DNA of 6,471 bases from assembly GCA_042095375.1 (NCBI GenBank), contig JBELBJ010000052.1:1-6471 (forward strand), read 5' to 3'. Shown here one piece after another: positions 6,449 to 6,471 of this stretch. The notes below the pieces were generated by a model that saw only the letters and a program-made list of their open reading frames with translations, searched no databases and had not been told where the DNA came from. How positions within the stretch are numbered: the first letter of the stretch is position 1; each line of letters starts with the position of its first letter. The stretch is from GCA-2715645 sp042095375. Its GTDB lineage: Bacteria > Bacteroidota > Bacteroidia > Cytophagales > MED-G16. Both the position numbers and the translations under genes were made by a program.

Positions 6449-6471
6449 TTATTTTTTTTTGCTTTAAGATA

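Noticed and set aside
6449..6471. preQ1 riboswitch ahead of queF
   Set aside because: Only 23 bases of upstream sequence are present and they are nearly all A; no stem or pseudoknot can be drawn.
1..6471. Mobile element, CRISPR, defence or toxin-antitoxin system
   Set aside because: There are no repeats in array form, terminal inverted repeats, transposase or integrase motifs, or small toxin-like gene pairs, and nearly all bases are accounted for by intact genes.

Overview
The window is AT-rich DNA (roughly 70% A+T by eye) from a member of the Bacteroidota, most likely an uncultured, probably marine, flavobacterium. Four things suggest this. The tryptophanyl-tRNA synthetase, the DUF1573 protein and the paired exported amidohydrolases all read like flavobacterial versions. 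No gene start has a Shine-Dalgarno sequence. TAnnTTTG-type promoter boxes lie ahead of genes. All three exported proteins have a Gln at the likely +1 position after signal peptidase cleavage. This is chromosomal housekeeping and accessory metabolism. I see no mobile element, CRISPR array, defence locus, tRNA or rRNA.

Layout. At 1-111 (minus) is the first 37 codons of a gene that runs off the left edge, perhaps a phospho-sugar mutase. It starts one base after the stop of trpS (113-1081, minus), so the two look co-transcribed. A 73-bp divergent spacer (1082-1154) separates trpS from a small exported DUF1573 protein (1155-1550, plus). After a 79-bp gap with a possible promoter comes a tight two-gene operon of exported amidohydrolase-superfamily proteins (1630-4716 and 4726-6024, plus; 9 bp apart). 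queF (6026-6448, minus), for queuosine biosynthesis, converges on this operon with one base between the stop codons. The last 23 bp hold no gene that can be defined.

How the genes fit together. trpS and queF act in translation and tRNA modification in the cytoplasm and are probably neighbours only by position. The amidohydrolase pair is the most interesting part. It encodes three amidohydrolase-like modules in series: two in the 1028-residue protein and one in the 432-residue protein. Only the C-terminal module of the large protein keeps the full His/His/His/His/Asp metal set; the other two have lost most or all of their ligands. This suggests one active periplasmic hydrolase carried by two non-catalytic relatives, with an unknown substrate. 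The same gene pair seems, from memory, to be common in flavobacteria, so it is understudied rather than new. No clearly novel system is visible.
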